DNA from: Cellulosimicrobium protaetiae
Lineage (GTDB): Bacteria > Actinomycetota > Actinomycetes > Actinomycetales > Cellulomonadaceae
Direction: 5' to 3'
Assembly (NCBI RefSeq): GCF_009708005.2
Contig: NZ_CP052757.1
Coordinates: 1,302,001 to 1,366,000 of the forward strand
Length of the DNA: 64,000 nt
The position numbers and the translations under genes were made by a program. The notes beneath the pieces are model-generated. The model ran no database searches. It saw only the letters and a program-made list of their open reading frames with translations, and was not told the DNA's origin. Shown here one piece after another: positions 34,561-48,122 of the stretch. The first letter of the stretch is position 1. Each line of letters begins with the position of its first letter.

Positions 34561-34746
34561 CTTGTGGTCCGGTCCACGGCGCGCGTGGTCGGGTGCGCTC
34601 GTCGGTTCTGGTCTGCTGCCCGCGTGGTCGGGCCCGCGGTGAGGTCGGACCGTGCGCTCGGACTGGCGCACCGTCACCCCGGTCTTCCGGGCGGCAGTTC
34701 TGGGAGTGCGCCTTGACGTCCTTCGCACACGGTCCGACCCCACCGC
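34561..34746. repeat. Third repeat site: TGGTC-spaced units next to a nested hairpin
   Basis: Between the RAMA gene and the racemase gene lie four TGGTC-centred units (34565, 34586, 34609, 34625), a worn version of the 21-bp arrays, including CCCGCGTGGTCGGG, the complement of the island repeat. Then comes a hairpin with 22-nt arms (34636-34657 and 34725-34746, 20 paired), an inner GGCGCAC/GTGCGCC stem and a CCGG-TCTT-CCGG tip. Its core differs from the 45-nt core. The remainder to 34856 holds no further feature that I can support. Confidence 0.7.
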
Positions 34747-34856
34747 TCGTCCTGCCCGTCGCCGCACGACCTGTGTGGCGGGGTTCGGCGTCCGGCCCGC
34801 GGGCCCGACCTGACCGCAGTCCCTGAGCAGCTGGAGCACGACGACCGGAGGCGCAC

Positions 34857-35603
34857 GTGATCGGGTTCCTGCACACGGCGGACGTGCACGTCGCGACGTT
34901 CGGTGGGCTCGTCGACGTCGTCGCGCCGGGGGAGGGACACGTGCACCGGGCGGATGTGTCCCTGCTCGCCGATGCGCGGGCGGGGGTGCCGGTCGGCGAG
35001 CGGGTCCGGGCGCACGTCGACGCGCTCGTCGCGGCGGGGGCGTCGGTGGTGGTGTGCACGTGCTCGACGCTCGGGCCGGTCGCGGAGGAGGTGGTGGCCG
35101 GGGTACCCGTGGTGCGGGTGGACCGGCCGCTCGCGCAGGCGGCGGTGCGCGACGGTGGCCGGGTCGCCGTCGTGGTGGCGCTCGCATCGACGCTCGGCCC
35201 GACGACGGAGCTCTTGTCGGAGGCCGCTCGGCGCGCGGGGACCGCGGTCGAGCTCGAGCCGGTGGTGTGCACCCATGCGTGGTCGGACTTCGAGGCGGGG
35301 GACCTGGGCGCGTACCACCGGGGCGTCGCGGACGCGGTGCGGGACGCCGTCGCGCGCCGGGCGCCGGACGTCGTCGTGCTCGCGCAGGCCAGCATGGCGC
35401 CCGCGGCGGCGCTGCTCGCCGACCTCCCGGTCCCGGTGCTGACGAGCCCGGGCAGCGCGGTGGCCCGGGCCGTGGAGCTGGCCCGGGCCAGACGCGAGGT
35501 GCTCAGTCGGTGGTGCGCACCATGGTGCGGATCCCGACGGCGAGCCCGACGGCGGCCGTCACGGCGGCGGCGACCCAGCCCCACGCGACGGCCGAGGCCG
35601 TGA
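34857..35603 (+). CDS. Asp/Glu racemase-like protein
   Basis: This 248-residue protein resembles the aspartate/glutamate/hydantoin racemase superfamily: a first catalytic-type Cys in VVVCTCSTLGPVAEE, a second in EPVVCTHAWSDF, and SMAPAAALLADLPVPVLTSPGSAV near the end. These enzymes use two Cys for racemisation or act as maleate-isomerase-like proteins. The GTG at 34857 follows GGAGG. The natural domain seems to end near residue 216; the last ~30 residues (Arg/Pro-rich) are read through the 3' end of the opposite-strand ABC permease, giving a 101-bp convergent overlap. Confidence 0.75.
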   Translation: MIGFLHTADVHVATFGGLVDVVAPGEGHVHRADVSLLADARAGVPVGERVRAHVDALVAAGASVVVCTCSTLGPVAEEVVAGVPVVRVDRPLAQAAVRDGGRVAVVVALASTLGPTTELLSEAARRAGTAVELEPVVCTHAWSDFEAGDLGAYHRGVADAVRDAVARRAPDVVVLAQASMAPAAALLADLPVPVLTSPGSAVARAVELARARREVLSRWCAPWCGSRRRARRRPSRRRRPSPTRRPRP

Positions 35604-36354
35604 GATCGCCGGCGAACAGCGCGCGCTCCGCGTCGACGACGTACCGCAACGGGTTGACGTCGGACGCGACCTGCATCCAGCGAGGCCCGGTCTCCAGCGG
35701 CAGGAGCATGCCGGACAGGATCATGAGGGGGAAGATCAGCGTCTGCTGCACCACCCAGAACATCCAGTCCTGCTTGCGCACCGCGAGCGCGAGCGCATAG
35801 CTGAGCGACCCGATGCCGACGCCGAAGACGGCGAGGAGCGCGAGCCCGACGACGGCGCCGGCGGGGTGGAGCTCGAACCCGAACGGGAGCATGACGAGCA
35901 CCACCACGACCGACTGCGCGACGATCGGGACCATCTCCTTGAGGGCGCGGCCCACGAGCAGCGAGGCCCGTGAGAGCGGGGCGACGAGCATGCGCTCGTG
36001 CGCGCCGGTCTGGAGCTCGACGAGCAGGTTCGCCCCGGTCGTCGTGGTCCCGAAGAGCGTGGTCATCACGAGGATGGACGGGACGAACCACTGCCAGACG
36101 TTGCCGCCGAGGACCTCCTGACCGGTCGTCGTGCCACCCAGCGAACCGACGAGCAGGGGGCCGAACAGGGCGAGGAAGACGATCGGCTGGACGAGCCCGA
36201 ACAGCACGGAGAAGGGGTCGTGCACGACGGGGCGCAGCTCGCGGACGAGCACGATCCCGGTGTCGCGCGTGAAGGCGGCGAGCCCACGACGGGCGCGCGG
36301 GCGGGCGGGTGCGGGGTGCGGGGCGACCGTGGGGGCGATGTCGACGGTGCTCAT
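35503..36354 (-). CDS. ABC-2 type exporter permease (daunorubicin-resistance type)
   Basis: This 283-residue permease has six hydrophobic segments and the ABC-2 layout: a cytoplasmic N-terminus with RELRPVVHDPFSVLFGLVQP, then PSILVMTTLFGT, the coupling region VELQTGAHERMLVAPLSRASL and the C-terminal NPLRYVVDAERALFAG motif of the DrrB/NodJ group. With the ATPase encoded directly upstream (4-bp overlap) it should export a drug or lipid-like molecule. The ATG at 36354 overlaps the ATPase stop. Confidence 0.92.
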   Translation of the reverse strand: MSTVDIAPTVAPHPAPARPRARRGLAAFTRDTGIVLVRELRPVVHDPFSVLFGLVQPIVFLALFGPLLVGSLGGTTTGQEVLGGNVWQWFVPSILVMTTLFGTTTTGANLLVELQTGAHERMLVAPLSRASLLVGRALKEMVPIVAQSVVVVLVMLPFGFELHPAGAVVGLALLAVFGVGIGSLSYALALAVRKQDWMFWVVQQTLIFPLMILSGMLLPLETGPRWMQVASDVNPLRYVVDAERALFAGDLTASAVAWGWVAAAVTAAVGLAVGIRTMVRTTD

Positions 36355-37430
36355 GCTGCGGTCCTCTCGGTGGGTCGGGTGTCCTCGGCGGCGTCGGTCG
36401 TGGTCGCGGCGCCGGCCTCGCGCAGGCTGCGTCCGGTGAGCGCGAGGAAGACGTCGTCGAGCGTGGGGCGGTGCACCTGCGCGGTCTCGACGCCGATGCC
36501 GTCCGCGTCGGCGGCGCGCAGCAGGCGAGGGAGGTAGGCGTCGCCGCGCTCGGCGCGCACCTCGAGCGTGGGCGCGGCGTCGTGCCCGACGGCGGGGCCG
36601 TCGTCGGGCGTGCGGGTCGCCTCGCGGAAGCCCTCGATGCGGCGGGCGAGCTCGGTGAGCCGCGCGGCGCCGTCGTGCCCGCGCGCGGGAGCGAGAGTGA
36701 CGACGACGCGGTCGCCGGCGAGGTCGGCCTTGAGGTTCTCGGCGGTGTCGTCGGCGATGACCTGGCCGTGGTCGACGACGACGACACGCTCGGCCATCGT
36801 GTCCGCCTCGTCGAGGTAGTGCGTCGTGAGGACGATCGTCATGGGCTCGCCGGTGGCGGCCAGCGCGTCGTCGCGCATGCGCAGCACGTGGTCCCACAGG
36901 TTCGCGCGGTTGTGGGGGTCGAGGCCGGTCGACGGCTCGTCGAGGAACAGCAGCGACGGCGCGTGCACCAGGCCCATCGCGACGTCGAGCCGTCGCCGCT
37001 GCCCGCCGGAGAGGTCGGACACCTTGCGGGTGCGGTACGTGGCGAGCTCGAGCGAGTCGAGGAGCTCGTCGGCGCGGCGTCGCGCGGTGCGCCGGTCGAG
37101 GCCGTGGATGCGGCCCTGGCTCGCGAGCTCGTCGACGGCGCGCTGTGCGTGCCCGGCGCCGTTGCCCTGCCCGACGTAGCCGATGCGGTGCCGGACGGCG
37201 TCGGGCTCGGCGACGACGTCGTGCCCCGCGACGGTCGCGGTCCCCGACGTGGGCCGGATGAGCGTGGTGAGCATGCGGAGCGTGGTCGTCTTGCCCGCCC
37301 CGTTGGGGCCGAGGACGGCGACGAGCTCGCCGGGTGCGACGTCGAGGTCGATGCCGCGGACGGCGTGCACCGTGGCGCTCGCGTCGCGCCCGACGGCGAA
37401 GTCCTTGGTCAGTGCTCTGGTGCGGATCAC
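36351..37430 (-). CDS. ABC exporter ATP-binding protein (DrrA type)
   Basis: This 359-residue ATPase is intact: Walker A GPNGAGKTTTLRML, signature LSGGQRRRLDVAMGL, Walker B SLLFLDEPSTGLDP and switch His in TTHYLDEAD. The C-terminal 100 residues are the DUF4162-like extension of DrrA proteins. The GTG at 37430 follows AGGAGGAG. It forms an exporter with the downstream permease. It is divergent from a WYL-type regulator, which may respond to the exported compound. Confidence 0.93.
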   Translation of the reverse strand: MIRTRALTKDFAVGRDASATVHAVRGIDLDVAPGELVAVLGPNGAGKTTTLRMLTTLIRPTSGTATVAGHDVVAEPDAVRHRIGYVGQGNGAGHAQRAVDELASQGRIHGLDRRTARRRADELLDSLELATYRTRKVSDLSGGQRRRLDVAMGLVHAPSLLFLDEPSTGLDPHNRANLWDHVLRMRDDALAATGEPMTIVLTTHYLDEADTMAERVVVVDHGQVIADDTAENLKADLAGDRVVVTLAPARGHDGAARLTELARRIEGFREATRTPDDGPAVGHDAAPTLEVRAERGDAYLPRLLRAADADGIGVETAQVHRPTLDDVFLALTGRSLREAGAATTTDAAEDTRPTERTAA

Positions 37431-37524
37431 GGTGGCTCCTCCTGGGTGTGCGTCCTGCGTCGAGACCGACGTTGCCAGGGGTAGCGGACAGGTTTCGTCC
37501 TCTACCGCGTGCGAACCTGAGGAC

Positions 37525-38550
37525 ATGCTCGAGACCTCAGGACGACTGCTGCGACTGCTCTCGCTGCTCCAGGCGCGCCGGGACTGGCCGGGCGCCGCGC
37601 TCGCCGAGCGGCTCGACGTGAGCCCGCGCACCGTGCGCCGCGACGTCGACCGGCTGCGCGAGCTGGGCTACCCGGTGCGAGCGACGAAGGGGCCCGACGG
37701 CGGCTACCGGTTGGACGCCGGAGCGGACGTCCCACCGCTCCTGTTCGACGACGAGCAGGCGGTCGCGGTCGCGATCGCACTGCGCACGGCGACGCTCCCC
37801 GGCGTGGAGGACGCCGCGGCGCGCGCGCTCGCGACGATCCGCCAGGTCATGCCCGCGCGGCTGCGCACGCGCATCGACGCCCTGGAGGTGACGGCGGTAC
37901 CGGGGCGTCGGGAGCAGTCACTCCCCGTCGTGCGGGCGGACGTGCTCGTCGCCGTCGGGACCGCGACGAGCGACCGTCGCGTGCTGCGGTTCGACTACGA
38001 CGGCGGGACGGGCGAGGTGCTGCGGGCCGCGGGGAGCGAGGCCGGCGAGGGCTTCCGTGCACCGCGCCGGGTGGAACCGCACCACGTCGTCACCTGGGGC
38101 GGCCGCTGGTACCTCGTCGCGTGGGACCTCGACCGGGACGACTGGCGGACGTTCCGGGTCGACCGGATGACGCCGCGAGACGGTGCCGGCGCGCGGTTCG
38201 AACGGCGTGCGCTGCCCGTCCGGGACGTCGCGACGTTCGTCGCCGAGCGCTTCGCTCGACCCGAGATGCCCGCGCGCGGGACGGTCGAGCTCGACCTCGA
38301 CGCCGCCGACGTGGCGGCCTGGGCCGGGTCGGGTGCGCTCGTCGAGGCCGTGGGGGAGGGACGGTGCCGACTGACGGCCGCCTCGTGGTCGTGGGGAGGC
38401 TTGGCTGCCTGGTTCGGGATCTTCGACGCGCCGTTCACGGTGGTCGGGCCGGAGGAGCTGCGCACTGCGGTGGCCCGCCTGGCGGTGCGGGCGGCGGCGT
38501 CCGCAGCACCGGCAGCGGCCGACGGCGAGGCGCCGAGCGGGCAGCGATAG
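37525..38550 (+). CDS. HTH/WYL-domain transcriptional regulator
   Basis: This 341-residue protein has a DeoR-like N-terminal helix-turn-helix (LSLLQARRDWPGAALAERL, SPRTVRRDVDRLRELGYPV) with the wing GPDGGYRLDAG, a WYL domain from about 135 (RRVLRFDYDGG, RVEPHHVVTWGGRWYLVAWD) and a WCX-like C-terminal region. WYL domains sense nucleic-acid-like or other small ligands. The ATG at 37525 follows CTGAGG. The 94-bp divergent space shared with the ABC exporter suggests local control of efflux. Confidence 0.9.
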   Translation: MLETSGRLLRLLSLLQARRDWPGAALAERLDVSPRTVRRDVDRLRELGYPVRATKGPDGGYRLDAGADVPPLLFDDEQAVAVAIALRTATLPGVEDAAARALATIRQVMPARLRTRIDALEVTAVPGRREQSLPVVRADVLVAVGTATSDRRVLRFDYDGGTGEVLRAAGSEAGEGFRAPRRVEPHHVVTWGGRWYLVAWDLDRDDWRTFRVDRMTPRDGAGARFERRALPVRDVATFVAERFARPEMPARGTVELDLDAADVAAWAGSGALVEAVGEGRCRLTAASWSWGGLAAWFGIFDAPFTVVGPEELRTAVARLAVRAAASAAPAAADGEAPSGQR

Positions 38551-38603
38551 GTGCCCGGGAGCTGTGCGCCGAGGGGGAGTGGCCCGGGTCACGACGGCGC
38601 GAG

Positions 38604-38633
38604 TTGACCATCCGCGTCCGGACCCCGTAATGT
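38604..38633 (+). promoter_or_regulatory. rrn operon promoter P1
   Basis: TTGACC (38604-38609) and TAATGT (38628-38633) are 18 bases apart, about 510 bases before the 16S gene. A second possible start element, TGGTAGGAT (38836-38844), an extended -10 with no good -35, lies downstream. Confidence 0.55.
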
Positions 38634-39142
38634 TCTCGAGGTCGCCCGGCAGGGAGGAACAGACACCACGGCACAGCTCCTCGGAGCAGATGCGAAGTGG
38701 CTGGTCCCCCGGGTGCAACTCCCACCAGATTCTCGGAGCACAGTGCTGCGCCGTGAGTAAGGTGAGGGTGTCTGGATCAGGTACATTTCTGAACGGAAAT
38801 CCGGTTTTCACCGGTCCGGGACGAACGGCCGGGTCTGGTAGGATTCAGAACGAAGGAAGCGCCCCGCGCAAGGGCCTCGGGAACGAGGTCGGAGGCGGTG
38901 TGTGTCGGTTGTTTGAGAACTCAACAGTGTGCTTGTTAGTCAATGCCAATTTTTGTCCCTGTGGCATGGCTGGTCGTCTTGCCCGTCCGGGTGGGGTGGT
39001 TGGTCGTGTCTGGGATTCCTTTGGTTGATTTCGGAAGATGATGTCATCTTTCGTGTTGATGCCAGTTTTTGTGAACCCTGTTGGGGTTCGCTTCGTATGG
39101 ATTGTTCATCATCGGGTTTGTCCTGGTGGTGGGCGTTGTTCA
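38634..39142 (+). other. rrn leader with GTTTGAGAACT processing/antitermination motif
   Basis: This 509-base leader has a lower GC content than the flanking genes. GTTTGAGAACTCAACAGTGT begins at 38911; nearly the same motif, GTTTGAGAACTGCACAGTG, recurs in the 16S-23S spacer from 41028. Repetition of this motif before 16S and 23S is the usual arrangement of actinobacterial pre-rRNA processing and antitermination signals. No gene is present. Confidence 0.65.
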
Positions 39143-44242
<5,100 letters not shown>

Positions 44243-44264
44243 ACACCAACACACTCTTGTGCTA

Positions 44265-44283
44265 CGCGTCCACTGTGCGGTTC
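44265..44283 (+). other. 3' half of the pre-23S processing stem
   Basis: Bases 44265-44283 are complementary to the spacer segment 41034-41052 (18 of 19 positions), placing the 23S gene in the loop of a long stem that RNase III should cut. Confidence 0.75.
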
Positions 44284-44340
44284 CCGAACCACCAACACCA
44301 CACCCCCACGGGGTGCCCGAGTGTTGACAGGTTCACAGAG

Positions 44341-44458
44341 TTACGGCGGTCACAGCGAAGGGGAAACGCCCGGTCCCATACCGAACCCGGAAGCTAAGCC
44401 CTTCAGCGCCGATGGTACTGCCCTGGAGACGGGGTGGGAGAGTAGGACGCCGCCGGAC
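44341..44458 (+). rRNA. rrf: 5S ribosomal RNA
   Basis: A 118-base 5S gene starts TTACGGCGGTCACAGCG, carries CCCGGTCCCATACCGAACC and GGGAGAGTAGGACGCCGCC, and its ends pair as helix I. It lies 98 bases after 23S. Confidence 0.96.
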
Positions 44459-44467
44459 AACCCTTCA

Positions 44468-44502
44468 CCGAAGGCCCACCCCAACACGGGGTGGGCCTTC
44501 GG
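44468..44502 (+). terminator. rrn operon terminator
   Basis: CCGAAGGCCCACCCC and GGGGTGGGCCTTCGG are perfectly complementary 15-nt arms around AACAC, starting ten bases after 5S. Confidence 0.9.
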
Positions 44503-44787
44503 CATATCCGCATACCCGGACCCGCGCGCACCACAACCAGGACCAGCCGAGACACAACCCCGGTCCCGCGCAGCCAAACCCCGGCCCGCGGAGACAGAAC
44601 CGCGTCCGCCGCAGCAGAACTCTGGTCGGTCGAGATAGAACCCTGGTCGGTCGAGATAGAACCCTGGTCGGTCGAGATAGAACCCTGGTCCGCCGAGGTA
44701 GAACCGTGGTCGGTCGAGGTATAACCGTGGTCGGTCGAGATAGAACTGTGGTTGCTTCCTGCCCGACGGCGTGTGGTCGCCCTGGGT

Positions 44788-44887
44788 GGTCGGGGTGGGT
44801 GGCGGTGCCGCGTCTACCATCCGCCGCTCGTTCCTCGCGGCTCCCGCCAGACCCAACCACGACGCGGCACCACCACCCACCCCGACC
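44788..44887. repeat. Hairpin element with conserved core, copy 2
   Basis: Arms at 44788-44814 and 44861-44887 pair at 26 of 27 positions. The core (44815-44860) is 46 nt, one base longer than copy 1 because of an added A, which breaks any reading frame shared with copy 1. Confidence 0.85.
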
Positions 44888-45051
44888 GGCGTCGTCTCGC
44901 CTCGGTCGTCGCTCACCCGGGTTCACTGCCCGCGGCGTCGGCCCCGGGCACCCGCCACCAGCCGCACCCTGCCCACACAAGAGATCGCCTGATCGGCCTA
45001 CCGGGGCCGCCCCGGTCGGCGGTCCCCCGACCACGGAGACCCGACGGCAGA

Positions 45052-45167
45052 GCGGTGGGGGTGGGCTCGGATGCGAAGGGGCGTCAAAGCCGCGCTCCAA
45101 GAACCCACACCCGAAAGACCACGGCGACGGCGCGGCAGCCCCGAGCAACCGAGACCAGCCCCACCGC
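45052..45167. repeat. Second hairpin module, copy 2
   Basis: Arms at 45052-45064 and 45155-45167 pair at 12 of 13 positions and enclose a 90-nt core almost identical to that of copy 1 (23430-23518). Confidence 0.72.
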
Positions 45168-45352
45168 GAACCCGACCACGGCACTACCTCGCGCGACCAC
45201 GGTTCTATTTCGCGTGGCAAGGGTTCTCTCTCGCGCGACCACGGTTCTACTTCGCGCGGCCACGGTTCTCTTTCGCGCGGCCACGGTTCTCTCCCGGCCG
45301 GCCCGTGTTCTCATTGCGTGGTCCGCGGTTCTCGCCTTGTGGGGCAGCGGTG

Positions 45353-46324
45353 TCAGGCCCAGCCGTAGGCCGCGGACCAGCGCACGATCTCCGTGAAGAA
45401 TCGTGCGCGTGGTTCGGGGGCGGAGAGCGAGAGGTCGTGCATCCCGCCGGGGATCCGTACGAGGGTGACGATCCGCCCGAGGTGCGATGCCCGGCGGGCG
45501 AGCGGTTCGACGTCGAGGACGATGTCGGCGGACCGCATCTCCTCGGACCAGCGCGTGCTGAACAGCGACCTCTCGGCGAGGAGCACGAGCACGGGGCAGT
45601 CGATGGAGAGGCCGGCTGCGACGCGCGCGTGGCCCGAGATGACGGCGCGCAGCCAGCCGGCACGGACGGGGAACGACGGGACGGGGCGCCAGGCGTCGTC
45701 GATCACCCACGCGCCGTCGTCGCGGTCGCGCAAGGTCCGGGCGTAGTAGCCGGGGTCGACGTTCGGCAGCGGTGTGCGGGGCTGGAACCGGGCGAGCTGG
45801 CGGATCGCGGGCCCCGAGACGGTCCGGGCGACCGACGACCCCTGGAGCTCGAGCCACGGGCTGTTGAGCACCAACCCGCGCACGACCCCGGGGTGCCGGT
45901 GCGCCCAGAGCGCGGCGACGAGCCCGCCGGTGGAGTGACCCATGAGCATGATCGCGACGTGCGCTCCGAGGTCCTGACGCACGACGTCGAGCGCCGCGGC
46001 GATGTCGGCGTCGTACTCCGTGAGGTGGTCGGCGTACCCGGGGGTCTGGTGGGGGCGCAGGCTGCGCCCGTACTTGCGGAGGTCCACGGCGTAGAACGCG
46101 GCACCGAGGCCGCGCCAGGTCTCGGCGAGCTCGGTCTGGAAGAAGTAGTCGCTCCAGCCGTGCACGTACAGCACCGCGCGTGCGGGGCGGATCGGGTCGT
46201 GCGTCGTGGGCGCGTGCCGCACGACGGTGACGACGACCTCGCCCTCGTCGTCGGGCTCCAGCTCGACCGTGCGCTGTTCGTACCCGGCGCCGAGGACGTC
46301 CGGGCCCCAGCCCGGGGACGTCAC
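45353..46324 (-). CDS. Alpha/beta hydrolase (lysophospholipase-like)
   Basis: This 323-residue serine hydrolase has the strand AVLYVHGWSDYFFQ (oxyanion HG), the cap start FYAVDLRKYGRSLRP, nucleophile elbow MGHSTGG, and the C-terminal GGMHDLSLSAPEPR with the catalytic His; the acid is probably Asp in ADIVLDVEPL. The pattern is of monoacylglycerol-lipase/lysophospholipase-like enzymes. The GTG at 46324 overlaps the stop of the dehydrogenase upstream by four bases, so the two are co-translated. The 3' end abuts the repeat island. Confidence 0.88.
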   Translation of the reverse strand: MTSPGWGPDVLGAGYEQRTVELEPDDEGEVVVTVVRHAPTTHDPIRPARAVLYVHGWSDYFFQTELAETWRGLGAAFYAVDLRKYGRSLRPHQTPGYADHLTEYDADIAAALDVVRQDLGAHVAIMLMGHSTGGLVAALWAHRHPGVVRGLVLNSPWLELQGSSVARTVSGPAIRQLARFQPRTPLPNVDPGYYARTLRDRDDGAWVIDDAWRPVPSFPVRAGWLRAVISGHARVAAGLSIDCPVLVLLAERSLFSTRWSEEMRSADIVLDVEPLARRASHLGRIVTLVRIPGGMHDLSLSAPEPRARFFTEIVRWSAAYGWA

Positions 46325-47280
46325 GGCGTGAGCACCACCTTGCCGAAGTGCTCCCCGGCGTGCATGCGTGCGAGGCCGTCGCGTGCCTGCGTCAGGGGCA
46401 GCACCTGGTCGACGACGGGGCGGACCTCGCTGCGGGCGAGGAACCGGAGCAGCGCGGCGAGGTCGTCGCGTGACCCCATGGTCACGCCCTGGATGCGGAG
46501 CTCGTGGAAGAAGACGCGGGTGAGCTCCGCCGGGGTCGCGTCGCCGCTGGTCGCCCCGGCGACGACGACGGTCCCGCCCGGACGTACGGAGCGCAGCGAG
46601 TGCTTCCAGGTCGCCTGGCCGACGGTCTCCACGACGACGTCGACCGGCGCGGGCAGGCGGGCGCCGGGCTCGAAGGTCGCGGCCGCGCCGAGTCGTGCGG
46701 CGCCCGCGCGCTTGCCCGCGGAGCGGGACGTCACCCACATCTCGAGCCCGGCGGCTGCCCCCAGGGCGACCGCCGCCGTCGCGACCCCGCCGCCCGCGCC
46801 CTGGACGAGGACGCGGTCGCCGGGTGCGGCGCCGCCGGCGGTGAAGAGCATCCGGTACGCGGTGAGCCAGGCGGTCGGGACGCACGCGGCCTCGACGAAG
46901 GTGAGCTCGGGGGGCTTGGGGACGAGGTTGTGCGTCGGGACGGCGACGCGCTCGGCGAGGGTGCCGGGGTAGCGCTCGGACAGCAGCGACCGTCGTTCGG
47001 TCGGGCCGACGCCGTGCCCGTCAGCCCCGATCACCGCGTGCACGACGACCTCGCTGCCGTCGGGCGCGACGCCGGCCGCGTCGGTCCCGAGGATCATGGG
47101 GAGCCGGTCGGCGGGCAGCCCGACGCCGCGCAGGGACCACAGGTCGTGGTGGTTGAGCGAGGCGGCGCGGACGTCGACGGTCGTCCAGTGCTCACGGTTC
47201 TCGGGTTCGGGCTGGTCCCCGACGACCAGCCCGGCCAGGGGGTCGTCGGGGTCGGTGTGGTCGGCGTAGGCGGCGAGCAT
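46321..47280 (-). CDS. Zinc-binding-type alcohol dehydrogenase / quinone oxidoreductase (MDR)
   Basis: This 319-residue medium-chain dehydrogenase has the GroES-like N-terminal domain (VRAASLNHHDLWSLRG, LPMILGTDAAGV) and a Rossmann domain with VLVQGAGGGVATAAV. The structural four-Cys zinc loop is absent, and the catalytic Cys position reads N-H-H-D, so it is probably a zinc-free quinone-oxidoreductase-like enzyme. It overlaps the hydrolase gene by four bases, suggesting a joint catabolic role. ATG at 47280. Confidence 0.88.
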   Translation of the reverse strand: MLAAYADHTDPDDPLAGLVVGDQPEPENREHWTTVDVRAASLNHHDLWSLRGVGLPADRLPMILGTDAAGVAPDGSEVVVHAVIGADGHGVGPTERRSLLSERYPGTLAERVAVPTHNLVPKPPELTFVEAACVPTAWLTAYRMLFTAGGAAPGDRVLVQGAGGGVATAAVALGAAAGLEMWVTSRSAGKRAGAARLGAAATFEPGARLPAPVDVVVETVGQATWKHSLRSVRPGGTVVVAGATSGDATPAELTRVFFHELRIQGVTMGSRDDLAALLRFLARSEVRPVVDQVLPLTQARDGLARMHAGEHFGKVVLTP

Positions 47281-47350
47281 GCCCCCAACCTACGGTCCGG
47301 CCTGCGTCGGGACCACGGGGGCCGGCGCGCCCGCTCGCCCGACACCGGAG

Positions 47351-48061
47351 TCAGAGCAGCGGGAGCATCCGCCCGAGGTCGGGCACGGCGTCGGAGGTGT
47401 GCACGGGCTCCAGGGCGCGCGCGAGCTCGTCGACGTCGTACGGGACGCGGCCGCACGCGAGGCGCAGCCACAGGCGTGGCTCGCGCACCTCGAGGGACCA
47501 GCCTCCGCGCGTCACGACGACGCGGAGCAGCTCGGCCGCGACGGCGTCGAGCGCCGCACGGTCCACGGGGTCGGAACGCACCCCGGGGAAGCTCCGAGCC
47601 AGGTCGTCGGCGTGCACCACGAGCTCGAGGACGCGTGAGCGCACCATGTCCAGGAGCGTGATCGGTCCGCGTCGCGCCTGCACGACGCGCTCGTCGGCGA
47701 GCTCGTCGAGCCGGGCGAAGCCGGCAGCCGCGAAGGCCTCGACGTGCCCGAGGCGGTCGGCGGCGATCTGCTCGTCGAGCGCGCGCGTCGCGTGCTCGAT
47801 CTCGTCGGCGCGCTCCGGGTAGGTGCCGAGGTACTCGGCCAGCGTGAGGGGGACGGTGCCGGCGGGGACGGGGCCGCAGAGGGCGAGGGTCTCCATGACA
47901 CGACCGAGGTGGGCGACGAGCTCGCCCACCGTCCAGCCGTCGAGCACGCTGGGGCGCGCGGCGTCGCGGTCGAGCTCGCCCCCGAGGTCGCGCAGCCACC
48001 GGTCGAGCCGGTCCCATTGGGAGTGCAGGTGCTGGGCGGCCTCGGTCACGTCGCTGTCCAT
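47351..48061 (-). CDS. Maleylpyruvate isomerase N-terminal (DinB/MDMPI) domain protein
   Basis: This 236-residue protein fits the mycothiol-dependent maleylpyruvate isomerase-like group: an N-terminal four-helix metal-binding domain with VLDGWTVGELVAHLGRVMETL, a metal-type His, the helix EIEHATRAL, and VLELVVHADDLARSFP carrying a further His-Asp. Members depend on, or relate to, mycothiol, the actinobacterial thiol. The ATG at 48061 follows GAGCGG. It lies 61 bases downstream of metX on the same strand and may be co-transcribed, with no clear pathway link. Confidence 0.85.
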   Translation of the reverse strand: MDSDVTEAAQHLHSQWDRLDRWLRDLGGELDRDAARPSVLDGWTVGELVAHLGRVMETLALCGPVPAGTVPLTLAEYLGTYPERADEIEHATRALDEQIAADRLGHVEAFAAAGFARLDELADERVVQARRGPITLLDMVRSRVLELVVHADDLARSFPGVRSDPVDRAALDAVAAELLRVVVTRGGWSLEVREPRLWLRLACGRVPYDVDELARALEPVHTSDAVPDLGRMLPLL

Positions 48062-48122
48062 CCGCTCATCGTGCCAGGTGGTGGCGAGACGGTCCGTCAC
48101 GGTGCCGACCGGTGGACCTCGC

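Larger units (their letters stand above)
44535..45345. repeat. Repeat island, copy 2: facing 21-bp arrays around two hairpins
   Basis: Downstream of the rrn terminator lies an 810-bp gene-free island with the same order as copy 1: about ten 21-bp units with GAACCCTGGTC (44535-44757), the 45-nt-core hairpin (44788-44887), a diverged spacer, the second hairpin module (45052-45167), and about eight units in reverse orientation with GACCACGGTTCTA (45168-45345). Only the hairpin cores and arrays are well conserved; the spacer differs in length and sequence. It separates the rrn operon from convergent minus-strand genes. Confidence 0.85.

Noticed and set aside
44350-44916. Similar minus-strand frame across 5S and repeat island 2
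   Set aside because: It overlaps the 5S gene and its terminator, and frame conservation with copy 1 is broken by the core indel.
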